The position numbers and the translations under genes are program-made. The notes below the pieces were generated by a model. It ran no database searches. It was not told where the DNA came from and worked only from the letters and a program-made list of their open reading frames with translations. From Xanthomonas floridensis (lineage in GTDB: Bacteria; Pseudomonadota; Gammaproteobacteria; Xanthomonadales; Xanthomonadaceae), in contig NZ_LXNG01000045.1 of NCBI RefSeq assembly GCF_001642575.1, forward strand, positions 62,001 through 126,000: a DNA stretch of 64,000 bases. Reading direction: 5' to 3'. Numbering within the stretch: position 1 is the first letter of the stretch; each line of letters begins with the position of its first letter. Below are positions 10,065 through 18,701 of the stretch, one piece after another.

Positions 10065-10880
10065 GTGATGGTGCCTCCTGGGTTGGGTTGCCGGGCAGCA
10101 TGCTCGATGGCCAATGCTCTTGTGGTGCTTTGGTACTGCTTGCCGGACGGCCCCGTGGTGACTGCCTGGCTGATCGCGCGTTCCCGACGCAGATGCAGCG
10201 CGAAGCAAACCGCATCTCCATCCAGGCCGGGCATGCGCGCCGCTGCTGGGCATCGGCATGTCTCCCGGCCGCGTGGCGCTTGCCTGATGTCGCCTCACGA
10301 CACCAGGCCAGTCAAGTTTCGGTGCCGGCCGATCCTGGGCAAAATGCCGTGCGGACGCAAGCGAGCTGTGCATTGCGCGTGTGCAAGGACGCAGGCAGGT
10401 GCGTCGCCAGGTCAAGAACACCGCGGCAGCCAGACACCGGCGTTTCGCTCAACCCCAAGGTATGGCCCACGACGCGTCACTCGGATGGTGCAAGACAGTC
10501 TGGCTAGTTCTGGGACAGTGCCGCTGACGCCAGAGAGTCACGTCAGGACGCCATGCACCAGGGCCACGCGGATTCGTCATCACCAGGCCAAGCGTTGGTG
10601 GAGCGGCATTGCATTTTCATCACCGGGAGTGTCTGGAGCCGGCGTGCCCGGATCCCACCCCGGCGTCTTGCTTCCCCCAGCCGTCAGCTGTGTCGCTCAG
10701 CCGTGCGCGCCCCCAGGCGCGACACTGCTGCCCTCCACGTCGGCTGCGCTGGTCCTGTCGGCGCGCGCGGCATTGCCGCACCCGTCGGCTGGGCTGGCGC
10801 GCCTTGCGCCGCCGCCGCCCTGCGCAGACAGGCAGGCTGCTAGAATCCGCAGCCTGTCTTCGTTTCCCGATCGCACCGCC
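10065..10880. other. Long intergenic region upstream of the GH92 gene
   Basis: This is 816 bp with no recognisable gene on either strand. Open frames here are extensions of frames opposite the mannosidase and carry no motifs. A possible -10 hexamer TAGAAT lies at 10841-10846, inside an imperfect inverted repeat (AGACAGG / CCTGTCT), just upstream of the zinc-finger gene. Confidence 0.5.
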
Positions 10881-11078
10881 ATGAGCCAGACCGCCACCGC
10901 GCCCGCCAATGCCGAAAAGCGTTACACCGTGCACCGCGGCGATCTGCCGCTGAGCTGCCCGACACCGCAGATGGCGCTGTGGAACTCGCATCCGCGCGTG
11001 TACCTGCCGATCGAGGACGAACCCAACTGCGAAGCCAAGTGCCCGTATTGCGGCGCGTTGTTCGTGCTGGCCGACTGA
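10881..11078 (+). CDS. CHCC-type zinc-finger domain protein
   Basis: This 65-residue protein matches the small zf-CHCC family. Its metal ligands are visible as LSCPTP, NSHPRVYLP and the terminal CEAKCPYCGALFVL, giving one Cys, one His and a CPYC pair. Homologous domains occur in a mitochondrial complex I accessory subunit (NDUFS6), but the role of the bacterial stand-alone form is not established. It is followed after 10 bp by the glycosyltransferase gene, so they are probably cotranscribed. A TAGAAT hexamer 35 bp upstream may be its -10 element. Confidence 0.85.
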   Translation: MSQTATAPANAEKRYTVHRGDLPLSCPTPQMALWNSHPRVYLPIEDEPNCEAKCPYCGALFVLAD

Positions 11079-11088
11079 TCCCGACCGG

Positions 11089-12201
11089 ATGCACCGCCTG
11101 ACCGTGGTGCAACTGCTGCCGGCGCTGCAGTCCGGTGGCGTCGAGCGCTCCACGCTGGAAATCGCCGCTGCGCTGGTGCGCGCCGGCCATCGCGCCGTGG
11201 TCGTGTCGGCCGGCGGGCGCCTGGTCCAGCCGCTGCTGGACGCCGGGGGCGAACACCTCACCTTGGACATCGGCCGCAAGTCGTTGCTGACGCTGCGGCA
11301 TGTGGTTGGCCTGCGCCGGCTGTTCGCCGAGCTTGGGGCCGATATCGTGCATGCACGCTCGCGGCTGCCGGCCTGGCTGGGCTGGTACGCGCTGCGCGGC
11401 ATGCCGGAGGCGACGCGTCCGCGCCTGGTCACCACCGTGCACGGGCTTAACTCGCCCAGCCGCTACAGCGCGGTGATGACCTATGGCGAGCGGGTGATCT
11501 GCGTGTCGCGCACGGTGCGCGACTACGTGTGTACGCACTATCCGCATACCGATCCGGCGCGCCTGCGCACGATTCCGCGTGGTGTGGACATCGCGCAGTT
11601 TCCGCGGCGTCTGCGGCCGGATCCACGTGCACGTGCCTGGGTCCAGACCCTGTTGCCCGGCTTGCCGGCCGAGGCGCCCCTGCTGTTGCTGCCTGGCCGC
11701 GGTACCCGCCTGAAAGGGCATGCCGACGGTCTGCAGCTGCTGGCCGATGTCCGCGCTGCCGGCGTGCCGGCCTGGCTATGGCTGCCCGGGGCGCGCGAGC
11801 CCGGACGCGAGGCGTATCTACGCGAACTGGAGGCCGAGGCGGCCCGGTTGGGGGTGGCAGAGGCGGTCGCGTTCACCGAGCCGACGGCGCGCATCGCCGA
11901 CGCCTACGCCGCCAGCGATCTGGTGCTGCAGCTGTCGCGCAAGCCGGAGGCCTTCGGCCGCACCGTGGTCGAGGCCCTGGCTGTCGGACGGCCGGTGCTG
12001 GGCTGGGCGCATGGCGGGGTGGGCGAATTGCTGGCCGAGCTGCAGCCCGGCGGCGCGGTCACGCCCTTCGATGCCCGGGCCCTGTGCGCGCAGGCGCTGG
12101 TCCTGCTGCAGCAGGCGCCCGCTGCACCGGCCGTGATTCCGTACACGTTGCAGGCCATGCAAGTGGCCACCTTGAAGGTCTATGACGAACTCCGCCGCTG
12201 A
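11089..12201 (+). CDS. Glycosyltransferase family 4 (LPS core type)
   Basis: This 370-residue GT-B fold glycosyltransferase has the GT4 N-terminal glycine motif (ALQSGGVERSTLEIA, residues ~12-26). It also has the C-terminal EX7E nucleotide-sugar motif (KPEAFGRTVVEALAVGRPVLGW, ~residues 286-307). There is no signal peptide, consistent with a cytoplasmic membrane-associated enzyme. Its stop overlaps the start of the O-antigen ligase by 20 bp, and waaA and an lpxL-type gene are close by. I infer a role in lipopolysaccharide core or O-chain assembly; the sugar transferred cannot be told. Confidence 0.85.
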   Translation: MHRLTVVQLLPALQSGGVERSTLEIAAALVRAGHRAVVVSAGGRLVQPLLDAGGEHLTLDIGRKSLLTLRHVVGLRRLFAELGADIVHARSRLPAWLGWYALRGMPEATRPRLVTTVHGLNSPSRYSAVMTYGERVICVSRTVRDYVCTHYPHTDPARLRTIPRGVDIAQFPRRLRPDPRARAWVQTLLPGLPAEAPLLLLPGRGTRLKGHADGLQLLADVRAAGVPAWLWLPGAREPGREAYLRELEAEAARLGVAEAVAFTEPTARIADAYAASDLVLQLSRKPEAFGRTVVEALAVGRPVLGWAHGGVGELLAELQPGGAVTPFDARALCAQALVLLQQAPAAPAVIPYTLQAMQVATLKVYDELRR

Positions 12202-13516
12202 CGCCATGGCGCGCGCGCCCGTGTTGAGCCCCGACGTCGGCCGCTGGGCGCCGCTGTTGGTGATCCTGTTCGTTGCGCTGTGGCCTACGCCGGGCCTGGC
12301 CGAAACGGTGCTGTCACTGGGCGCGGTATTTGCGGCATACCGCTTGTTGCACGCGCGCTTCCGCGGCGGCACCGGTCTGCTCAGCGGAGCGGCCTGGGCG
12401 CTGACCAGTGTGCTGTTCTTCGCCTACTGGCTGCCGCAGATGCTGTCGGCGTTCGATGCGGTGGATGCCGGGCGTGCGCTGCGCAAATCGGCCACCGACC
12501 TACGCTACCTGCCTTTCATGTGGCTGTGCGCGATTGCGGTGGCCAATGCGCAGCGCCGCCGCCGCACCTTCACCGGCCTGGCCGTGATCGGCGGGGTATG
12601 GACGCTGGATGCATTGATGCAGGCTGCCATCGGCAGCAGCCCATTGTTTTTTGCGCTGGATCAACTCAAGCAGCTGATCAGTGGGCACGGGCTATGCACG
12701 CCGCAGGAGCTGGCGCTGGTGGACCGCCTCAGCGGCGTGCTGGGGCCATGCAACCTCAAGTTCGGGCAGACCCTGGCCAGCCTGTCGCCGTTCCTGTTGC
12801 TGGCGCTGGGGCGACGTACTGTCTGGGCCTGGGTGGGCGGGGCGGCGGCGGTCGGGGTGGTGCTGGTCCTGGCCGGGTCGCGTGCCTCGTGGATCACATA
12901 TGCGGTGATCGTCGTGCTGTCCGGCTGGCAGTTGCTGGGCGGTCGCCGCCTGCTGGCGGCGGCGGTGGTGGGGGTATTGCTGGCCGGCGGCGTGGTGGCA
13001 GTGGCGCCGCAGGCGCGCGAGCGTCTCCAACGCACCGCGCTGGCGTTCGATGGTGGCGAACAGGGCGTGGATCAGGCCTTGTCCGGGCGCGCGCAGATCT
13101 GGGGCGCGGCGCTGTGCATGATCCGCGAGCATCCGCTCAATGGGGTGGGCGCGCGCGGCTTCCGGCAGGCCTATCCGGCCTGCAATCCGGCGCCGACCCA
13201 GGTGCCGGCCTGGGGCGATGGCCCGGCGTTCCACGCGCATCAGATCGTGCTGGAAATCCTGGCCGAAACCGGGGCGATCGGGCTGCTGCTCTGGCTGGCC
13301 GGCGCGGCGCAGGCCTGGCGTGCGTGGCGCTACTCGAGCGCTGCTGCGCGCGAGCAGGCGCGCCCGGCGATGATTGCCTTGGTGGCCACTGTCTTCCCGC
13401 TCAACACGCATCTGGCGTTCTATTCCAGCTTCTGGGGAGGGCTGAGCCTGATGCTGGCCGGACTGTATGCCGGCGCGTTGCTCAACGACGACGCAGACCA
13501 GCCGCCGCCGGGCTGA
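12182..13516 (+). CDS. O-antigen ligase family protein (WaaL-like)
   Basis: This 444-residue polytopic membrane protein of the Wzy_C/WaaL superfamily joins O-antigen to the lipid A-core on the periplasmic face. About ten hydrophobic segments are visible. The large periplasmic loop before the last helices contains the family motif (GVGARGFRQAYP, then FHAHQIVLEILAETG) with the conserved His, and an Arg lies in VLAGSRASW, as in characterised ligases. The ATG at 12182 overlaps the end of the glycosyltransferase, implying translational coupling. A Wzy-type polymerase cannot be excluded by sequence, but the position next to LPS genes favours the ligase. Confidence 0.8.
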   Translation: MTNSAADAMARAPVLSPDVGRWAPLLVILFVALWPTPGLAETVLSLGAVFAAYRLLHARFRGGTGLLSGAAWALTSVLFFAYWLPQMLSAFDAVDAGRALRKSATDLRYLPFMWLCAIAVANAQRRRRTFTGLAVIGGVWTLDALMQAAIGSSPLFFALDQLKQLISGHGLCTPQELALVDRLSGVLGPCNLKFGQTLASLSPFLLLALGRRTVWAWVGGAAAVGVVLVLAGSRASWITYAVIVVLSGWQLLGGRRLLAAAVVGVLLAGGVVAVAPQARERLQRTALAFDGGEQGVDQALSGRAQIWGAALCMIREHPLNGVGARGFRQAYPACNPAPTQVPAWGDGPAFHAHQIVLEILAETGAIGLLLWLAGAAQAWRAWRYSSAAAREQARPAMIALVATVFPLNTHLAFYSSFWGGLSLMLAGLYAGALLNDDADQPPPG

Positions 13517-13597
13517 TGCGTTTGCCTCCGGATCGCATCTCGGCGATCGATGGCGCCCGCGCACTGCGTCACCAGCCGTTCGCCCTGTGGCAACGGA

Positions 13598-14518
13598 TCA
13601 GTGATAGAACGCGCTGCGCCCGCCGGGCTGACGCTTGAAGCGGCGATGGATCCACAGGTATTGATCCGGTGCCTCGCGCACCATGTCCTCGATCGCCGCA
13701 TTGACCTGCGTGGTATCGGCGATCACATCCTCTGAGGGAATGCCCGCCAGCGGTGGCGCGATCTTGAGGATGTAGCGGCCGCCTTCGCGGCGATGGAAGT
13801 ACGGCACCACCGCGCAGCCGGTCAGCCGCGCCAGCTGATGGGTTGCGGTGATGGTGGAGGCCGGATGCCCGAAAAACGGCACGAACACGGTGTCCTTGCC
13901 GCGCATGTCCTGGTCCGGCGCGTACCACAGGAAACCGCCGCGCTTGAGATGCTTGATCGTGGCGCGCAGATCCTCGTTGGCGAACATGTGCGTGGCATAG
14001 CGCAGGCGCCCACGCTTGACCGCCCATTCGAACACCGGGTTGCGGTGCTTGCGGTACATGCCGGCCAGCGGCACGTGGTCGCAGAGCAGGCGCCCGCACA
14101 TCTCCAGCGTCATGAAATGGCCGGATACCAGCAGCACGCCACGCTGCTGTTCCTGCAGCTGTTGCAGATGTTCCAGGCCTTCGATCTGTACCCCGGGGCG
14201 AATGGCGTCGATGCTGCCCCACCAGGCGCGCGCAAATTCGAACAGGCCCACGCCCAGCGCATCGAAGCTGTCGCGCAACAGTCGTGCCCGCCAGGCGTCG
14301 TCCTGCTCGGGAAAGCAGAGCTTGAGGTTGACCTCGGCAGCGCGCCGGCGCGTGCCGGCCAGGCGCATCGCGATCCAGCCCACGCCGCGGCCCAACGCAC
14401 GCTGCAGCGTCCAGGGTAAACGCCCGGCCAGCACCATCACGGCCAGGCCAAGGAACATGGGCCAGTGCCTGGGGTTGCGCAGGGAAGGGCGGACGGCGAC
14501 GTTGGCGGACTCGGACAT
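13598..14518 (-). CDS. Lipid A biosynthesis acyltransferase (LpxL/HtrB family)
   Basis: This gene encodes a 306-residue inner-membrane acyltransferase that adds a secondary acyl chain to Kdo-lipid A. The catalytic HX4(D/E) motif is visible as H134-FMTL-E139 in LLVSGHFMTLEMCG, after one N-terminal membrane segment (~residues 20-33). Its stop lies 81 bp from that of the convergent O-antigen ligase gene. Divergently across 76 bp lies waaA, whose Kdo product is the substrate context of LpxL enzymes. Whether it transfers laurate, myristate or a Xanthomonas-specific hydroxyacyl chain is not readable. Confidence 0.9.
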   Translation of the reverse strand: MSESANVAVRPSLRNPRHWPMFLGLAVMVLAGRLPWTLQRALGRGVGWIAMRLAGTRRRAAEVNLKLCFPEQDDAWRARLLRDSFDALGVGLFEFARAWWGSIDAIRPGVQIEGLEHLQQLQEQQRGVLLVSGHFMTLEMCGRLLCDHVPLAGMYRKHRNPVFEWAVKRGRLRYATHMFANEDLRATIKHLKRGGFLWYAPDQDMRGKDTVFVPFFGHPASTITATHQLARLTGCAVVPYFHRREGGRYILKIAPPLAGIPSEDVIADTTQVNAAIEDMVREAPDQYLWIHRRFKRQPGGRSAFYH

Positions 14519-14594
14519 GCGCCAATTCTAAGGGATCGCGTGCGCGCGGCAGCGTGCACATGCGCACGCAGGAGCGCTCCCGTATCCTGCACGG

Positions 14595-15911
14595 ATGCGG
14601 AAAGACCCGATCGAATGGCTGTTGCGTGGGCTGTACTCGGCGCTGTTGTATCTGTTGCTGCCGATCACGGTGTACCACCTGGTGTGGCGCGGTTTCCGCG
14701 TGCGCGAATACTTCAATCGCTGGAACGAGCGCTATGCGTCGTATACGCATGCCTGCGGCCGCCCGCGCGTGTGGGTGCATGCGGTATCGGTGGGCGAGGT
14801 CAACGCGGCCGCGCCGCTGGTCAACGCCTTGCGCGCGCAGCGGCCGGATATCCGTTGGGTCATCACCACCATCACGCCCACCGGCTCCGAACGCGTACGT
14901 GCGGTGTGGGGCGATGCGGTGGATCACGTCTATCTGCCGTACGACGTGCCCGGCAGCGTAGGGCGGTTTCTTGAGCACTTCCGCCCGCGGCTGGCGCTGA
15001 TCCTGGAAACCGAGTTGTGGCCGAACATGTTGTTCGGTTGTCGCGACCGCAAGATTCCGCTGTACATCCTCAACGCGCGGCTGTCGGCGCGCTCGTTGCG
15101 CGGCTATCGCGTGCTGGCGCCGTTGATCAGCCGCGCGCTGCGTACGGTGACCTGCGTGGCGGCGCAATCGCAGGACGATGCCGAACGCTTCCTTACCCTG
15201 GGTGCGCGGCCGGAGCAGGTGGTGGCGCTGGGTAATCTCAAATTCGATATCGCCGCGCCCGACCAATTGCAGGCGATGGTCACGCAGTTCCGCATCCATG
15301 TGCCGGCAACACGGCCGGTATGGATTGCCGCCAGCACGCATGAGGGCGAGGAGGCTGCGGTGGCCGATATCCATGCGCGGCTGCTGGCCGAGTTTCCCGA
15401 TCTGCTGCTGCTCTGGGCGCCACGCCATCCCGAGCGGTTTCCCAAGGTCGAGGCGTTGGCGCGCGAGCGCGGCTGGAGCGTGGCCACACGCAAGGTGCAG
15501 CAGTGGCCGCGGGCGCGCGACACGGTCTTCGTGCTTGATACCCTGGGTGAGCTGATGAGTTTCTATGCATGCGCGCAGGTCGCCTTCGTCGGCGGCAGCC
15601 TGCAGCCGATCGGTGGGCACAACCTGCTGGAGCCGGCAGCAGTGGGTACGCCGGCAGTGACCGGCCCGCATCTGCATAATTTTTCGGAAATCTCGCGGCG
15701 CATGCGCGAGGCCGATGCAGTTGCCATCTGCGAGGACGCCGATTGTGTGTATCGCGATCTGGCCCGGTTGCTGGGCAATCCCGCACAGCGCGAGGCGATG
15801 GCGGCCGCGGGCCTGGCGCTGGTGGCCAATGGCAAGGGCGCGGTGGCGCGGACGCTGGTGCAGATTGCGCCGGACCTGCCGCCGGTGGTTGGCGATGGTG
15901 TGACGTCTTGA
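14595..15911 (+). CDS. waaA: 3-deoxy-D-manno-octulosonic acid (Kdo) transferase
   Basis: WaaA (KdtA) transfers Kdo from CMP-Kdo to the lipid IVA precursor at the inner membrane. The 438-residue protein has the single N-terminal membrane anchor (LLRGLYSALLYLLLPITVY), the GT30 domain with WVHAVSVGEVNAA near residue 57 and ETELWPNM near residue 138, and the C-terminal CMP-Kdo site with GGSLQPIGGHNLLEPAAVGTP. The length is normal. It is transcribed divergently from the lpxL-type gene. Confidence 0.95.
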   Translation: MRKDPIEWLLRGLYSALLYLLLPITVYHLVWRGFRVREYFNRWNERYASYTHACGRPRVWVHAVSVGEVNAAAPLVNALRAQRPDIRWVITTITPTGSERVRAVWGDAVDHVYLPYDVPGSVGRFLEHFRPRLALILETELWPNMLFGCRDRKIPLYILNARLSARSLRGYRVLAPLISRALRTVTCVAAQSQDDAERFLTLGARPEQVVALGNLKFDIAAPDQLQAMVTQFRIHVPATRPVWIAASTHEGEEAAVADIHARLLAEFPDLLLLWAPRHPERFPKVEALARERGWSVATRKVQQWPRARDTVFVLDTLGELMSFYACAQVAFVGGSLQPIGGHNLLEPAAVGTPAVTGPHLHNFSEISRRMREADAVAICEDADCVYRDLARLLGNPAQREAMAAAGLALVANGKGAVARTLVQIAPDLPPVVGDGVTS

Positions 15912-16086
15912 AAGAGATAGCTGCGCATTTTGAATCGTTGCAGTGAATCTGTTGCAGTCATGCCCAATAACGTCATCAAGCGGTATTGGAGCAACCAATG
16001 AAACGTGGCGATCGCGCGGTCGTTTCGTTAGTCGCTGTACGGCGTCATCTGGAGAGTCTCCAGCCGCATTGGTCGAGAGCGCGGAG

Positions 16087-16176
16087 CCCTCACCGCTCGC
16101 GGGACACGCCGTGAATCCGTCCTTGGAGGCTCGGTGGCGGCATCCATGCCGCCACACGGTCCCGCAATCGGTGAGG
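16087..16176 (+). repeat. Hairpin repeat A, copy A1
   Basis: An outer inverted repeat pairs CCTCACCG-N4-CGGGAC at the left end with GTCCCG-N3-CGGTGAGG at the right. Inside, a conserved 5' stretch GGGACACGCCGTGAATCC is followed by a perfect 10-bp inner hairpin with a CC loop at 16134-16155 (arms GTGGCGGCAT and ATGCCGCCAC). Five further full or partial A copies lie at 28.5-29.4 kb and 63.3 kb. Confidence 0.85.
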
Positions 16177-16241
16177 ACACCGCACCAGAGAGTGAGTCGG
16201 TTACTTTGTTGAAAGCAATGCACACCGACCATCTTGACTGG

Positions 16242-16337
16242 TCCTTGCCCGCCCACCGTCGCGGGACCTTACGCGGCATGGATGCCGCGTAAGAGCCTAC
16301 AAGGACGTACTTGGGGCGTGTCCCGCGATGGTGGGCG
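16242..16337 (-). repeat. Hairpin repeat B, copy B1
   Basis: This copy is inverted relative to A1. Outer arms TTGCCCGCCCACCGTCGCGG and CGCGATGGTGGGC are complementary. The inner hairpin at 16269-16292 has perfect 11-bp arms TTACGCGGCAT and ATGCCGCGTAA around GG. Read on the minus strand it starts GGGACACGCC and shares GTCCTTG-AGGCTC and the GCGGCATCCATGCCGC core with element A, so A and B are homologous. Confidence 0.85.
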
Positions 16338-16464
16338 CGCGAGGACTCTGCAGCAAAGCCGCAGAGCCGCCGCTCCGCAATCGGCGCAATCGGCGCATTC
16401 ATAGCCTCAAGCTCCGCGAGCAGCTATCGCATGAAGCCGCCTGCATGCCAGATTGCATCGCGCA

Positions 16465-16494
16465 CAAAAAAGGCGGGCCTTCGCCCGCCTTTTT
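16465..16494 (-). terminator. Bidirectional terminator downstream of tolC
   Basis: An 8-bp GC stem (AGGCGGGC / GCCCGCCT) with a CTTC loop is flanked by A5 on one side and T5 on the other. It lies 19 bp past the tolC stop on the minus strand and could also stop transcription from waaA. Confidence 0.85.
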
Positions 16495-16513
16495 GGTCAC
16501 CTATCCGCTCGCA

Positions 16514-17896
16514 TTACTGCAGCGAACCGCTGCCTTGCAGCTTCGATTCGGCATCCTGCGACAGCAGACGATTGACGTCCTGCAGATCGGTGATGTCCAG
16601 CTTGCCGATGGCCTGGCCGAGCAGCAGGCGATTCTGCAGGAAGGTGTAGCGCGACTGTGCGTAGTTCAACTGCGCCTGGAACAGCGTGCGCTGGTTCTGC
16701 ACCACGTCCAGCACGGTACGCGTACCCACTTCCAGGCCCACCTGCGAGGCATCGTAGGCAGCCTGCGCGGAGACGACGGCCAGGCGGCGTGCTTCCACTT
16801 CGCTGATGCCGGCGACCACGGTCTGGTAGGCATTGCGCGTATTGCGGTCCAGCGCGCGCTTCTGCTGCTCGTAGGTGTCCTGCTGGATATCGCGACGCGA
16901 CAGCGCCTGACGCACGGCCGACTGCGTCGCACCGCCGGCAAAGATCGGGATCGATAGGGTGATGCCTACCGAATCGGTATCGATGTCGCGGCCCGCGGTG
17001 GTGAAGTTGCCTGCGGCCTGATCGACCGTGCCCTGGCCGCCCCAGCTATTGCTGCGGCCGATATTGGCGCCCAGGCTCAGGGTGGGGTAATGGCCGGCAC
17101 GCGCCGCATTGACCTGTGCCTCGGCTGCGCTGACCTGCAACTGCTGCGCCTTCAATGCCGGGTTGTCGGCGATGGCACTGGCCACCAATTGATCGACGTT
17201 GCTGTAAGCCGCCGGTACTTCCGGCCGGAAATCTTCTGGCAGCGCACGCAGGCCCACCACCGGCTGGCCGGTGAGTTCGGTCAACGCCTGGTAGTAATCC
17301 TTCAGTGTATTGCGTGCGTTGATGGTGTCGGCACGCGCCTGGTCGTACTGGGCGCGGGCTTCGTGTACGTCGGTGATCGGTGCCAGGCCCACTTCCAGGC
17401 GCTTATCCGCGTAGTCGAACTGCTTCTTGGCGGCGGCTTCGTTGGTTTCTGCTGCGGCCAACGACTCGATACCCACCAACACCTGGAAATACGCTGCAGA
17501 GGTGCGGGTGATCAGATCGTTGTTGGCCGATTCCAGGGTGAAGTCTGCTGCCTTGGCCACTTCGCGCTGCGCGCGCAAGTTGGCGAACTGCGCCCAGTTG
17601 AAAATGGTCTGGCTGCCCTGAACCGTGTACTGCCGCTGCTTGGTAGTGGAGCGACCATCCACGCCTTCCAGCTCGCGATGTGCCTGGGTATACCCGGCGC
17701 TACCGTCCAGCTGCGGCAACAGCGCCGCACGCGCCTGCACCTGTCCCTCCCGATTCACCAGCCGGGTGGACTCGGCCACGGCCAGCTGCGGATCGCCATT
17801 GCGGGCCATTTCGTAGACCTGCAGCAGATCGGTGGCATGCGCTGCCATCGGTGACAGGACGGCGGCCAGGGCCAGGGCGAGGGATCGGCGGATCAT
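16514..17896 (-). CDS. tolC: TolC family outer-membrane efflux/secretion channel
   Basis: This 460-residue protein is the trimeric outer-membrane channel shared by type I secretion systems and RND or MFS efflux pumps. The ATG at 17896 gives a signal peptide (MIRRSLALALAAVLSPMAAHA) followed by the typical mature start TDLLQVYEMARNGDP. Two repeats of alternating strands and long helices follow; the conserved segments SYTQ-like YTQAHRELEG, AYFQVLVGIESLAAAETN and GTRTVLDVVQNQRTLFQAQ are visible. AGGAAG lies upstream of this ATG, which rejects a longer in-frame start running into the neighbouring gene. The PCMT-like gene lies 20 bp upstream and is probably cotranscribed. Confidence 0.93.
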   Translation of the reverse strand: MIRRSLALALAAVLSPMAAHATDLLQVYEMARNGDPQLAVAESTRLVNREGQVQARAALLPQLDGSAGYTQAHRELEGVDGRSTTKQRQYTVQGSQTIFNWAQFANLRAQREVAKAADFTLESANNDLITRTSAAYFQVLVGIESLAAAETNEAAAKKQFDYADKRLEVGLAPITDVHEARAQYDQARADTINARNTLKDYYQALTELTGQPVVGLRALPEDFRPEVPAAYSNVDQLVASAIADNPALKAQQLQVSAAEAQVNAARAGHYPTLSLGANIGRSNSWGGQGTVDQAAGNFTTAGRDIDTDSVGITLSIPIFAGGATQSAVRQALSRRDIQQDTYEQQKRALDRNTRNAYQTVVAGISEVEARRLAVVSAQAAYDASQVGLEVGTRTVLDVVQNQRTLFQAQLNYAQSRYTFLQNRLLLGQAIGKLDITDLQDVNRLLSQDAESKLQGSGSLQ

Positions 17897-17916
17897 CGGG
17901 GGAGCTTCCTTGGGAA

Positions 17917-18573
17917 TCAGAATTGGAATCGGGGCGTTGGTGCGGCGCCCTGGAGATAGGCGAGGTCGGTTTCGAACAACGATTCGATGCGTGGGGCGTT
18001 GACCTCGCCACGGACCAGGACCGCTTCCATGACCGGATCGTGACCGCGGACGACGAACAGCCGGCCAGTCGGGCGCAGCCACTGCAGCCACTGGGCCGGC
18101 AGCGTATCGACCGCGCCGGTCACGCAGACGGCGTCGAAGCGGCGCTCGCTCTGCCAACCGAAGACATCGGCGGTTTCGATGCGGACATTGCTGCCCAGGC
18201 CGGCATTGTCGAGATTGGTGCGTGCCGCCGCGGCCAGCGCCGGGTCGATCTCCAGGCTGACCACTTCGCGGGCCAGTGCGGCCAGGCAGGCGGTGGAAAA
18301 CCCACTGCCGGTGCCGATTTCCAGCACGTCTTCGCCCGGCTGCAGGTCCAGCGCCTGCAACATGCGGCCTTCGACCACCGGCTTCATCATCTTGTGGCCG
18401 GCCGACAGCGGGATCTCTACATCGACATAGGCCAGGGTCTTGTAGGCCTCCGGCACGAAGGCTTCGCGCGGCAGGCGCGCCAGCACGTCGAGCACGCGCA
18501 GGTCCAGCACGTCCCACGGCCGGATCTGCTGTTCGACCATCTTTTCGCGGGCCTGGGTGAAATCGATCGTCAT
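17917..18573 (-). CDS. Protein-L-isoaspartate O-methyltransferase family protein
   Basis: This 218-residue SAM-dependent methyltransferase belongs to the PCMT family, which repairs isoaspartyl residues by carboxyl methylation. Visible motifs are the N-terminal MVEQQIRPWDVLD, the conserved AYVDVEIPLSAG, and the SAM-binding VLEIGTGSGFSTA. The catalytic stretch of true PIMT enzymes (GxGSGYxT and a Ser/Asp after the first helix) is only partly kept. Family members next to tolC in related bacteria are annotated as PCMT-like of uncertain substrate. The ATG at 18573 is preferred to a TTG five codons upstream. Confidence 0.82.
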   Translation of the reverse strand: MTIDFTQAREKMVEQQIRPWDVLDLRVLDVLARLPREAFVPEAYKTLAYVDVEIPLSAGHKMMKPVVEGRMLQALDLQPGEDVLEIGTGSGFSTACLAALAREVVSLEIDPALAAAARTNLDNAGLGSNVRIETADVFGWQSERRFDAVCVTGAVDTLPAQWLQWLRPTGRLFVVRGHDPVMEAVLVRGEVNAPRIESLFETDLAYLQGAAPTPRFQF

Positions 18574-18701
18574 GGTGCGGTTATCCAACGCGGTGGGGCG
18601 AGCATTTTACCGGTGCACGAGGCAACTGGCGCATCTAGCATCGCCGCGCGCCGATCACCGGCGCAGTGCCGGAAGTCATCGCCACCAAAGGCCGGGGGCA
18701 A

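Larger units (their letters stand above)
15912..16513. other. Intergenic region with a paired hairpin repeat
   Basis: This spacer between convergent waaA and tolC contains no gene. It holds repeat A1, repeat B1 and the tolC terminator. Confidence 0.7.

Noticed and set aside
8082-11078. 998-codon plus-strand frame overlapping the GH92 gene
   Set aside because: Only its last 65 codons (from 10881) are real, the zinc-finger gene. The rest mirrors the mannosidase on the other strand.
13569-16256. 895-codon minus-strand frame across lpxL and waaA
   Set aside because: It is a shadow of waaA and the acyltransferase in another frame, low-complexity and without motifs.
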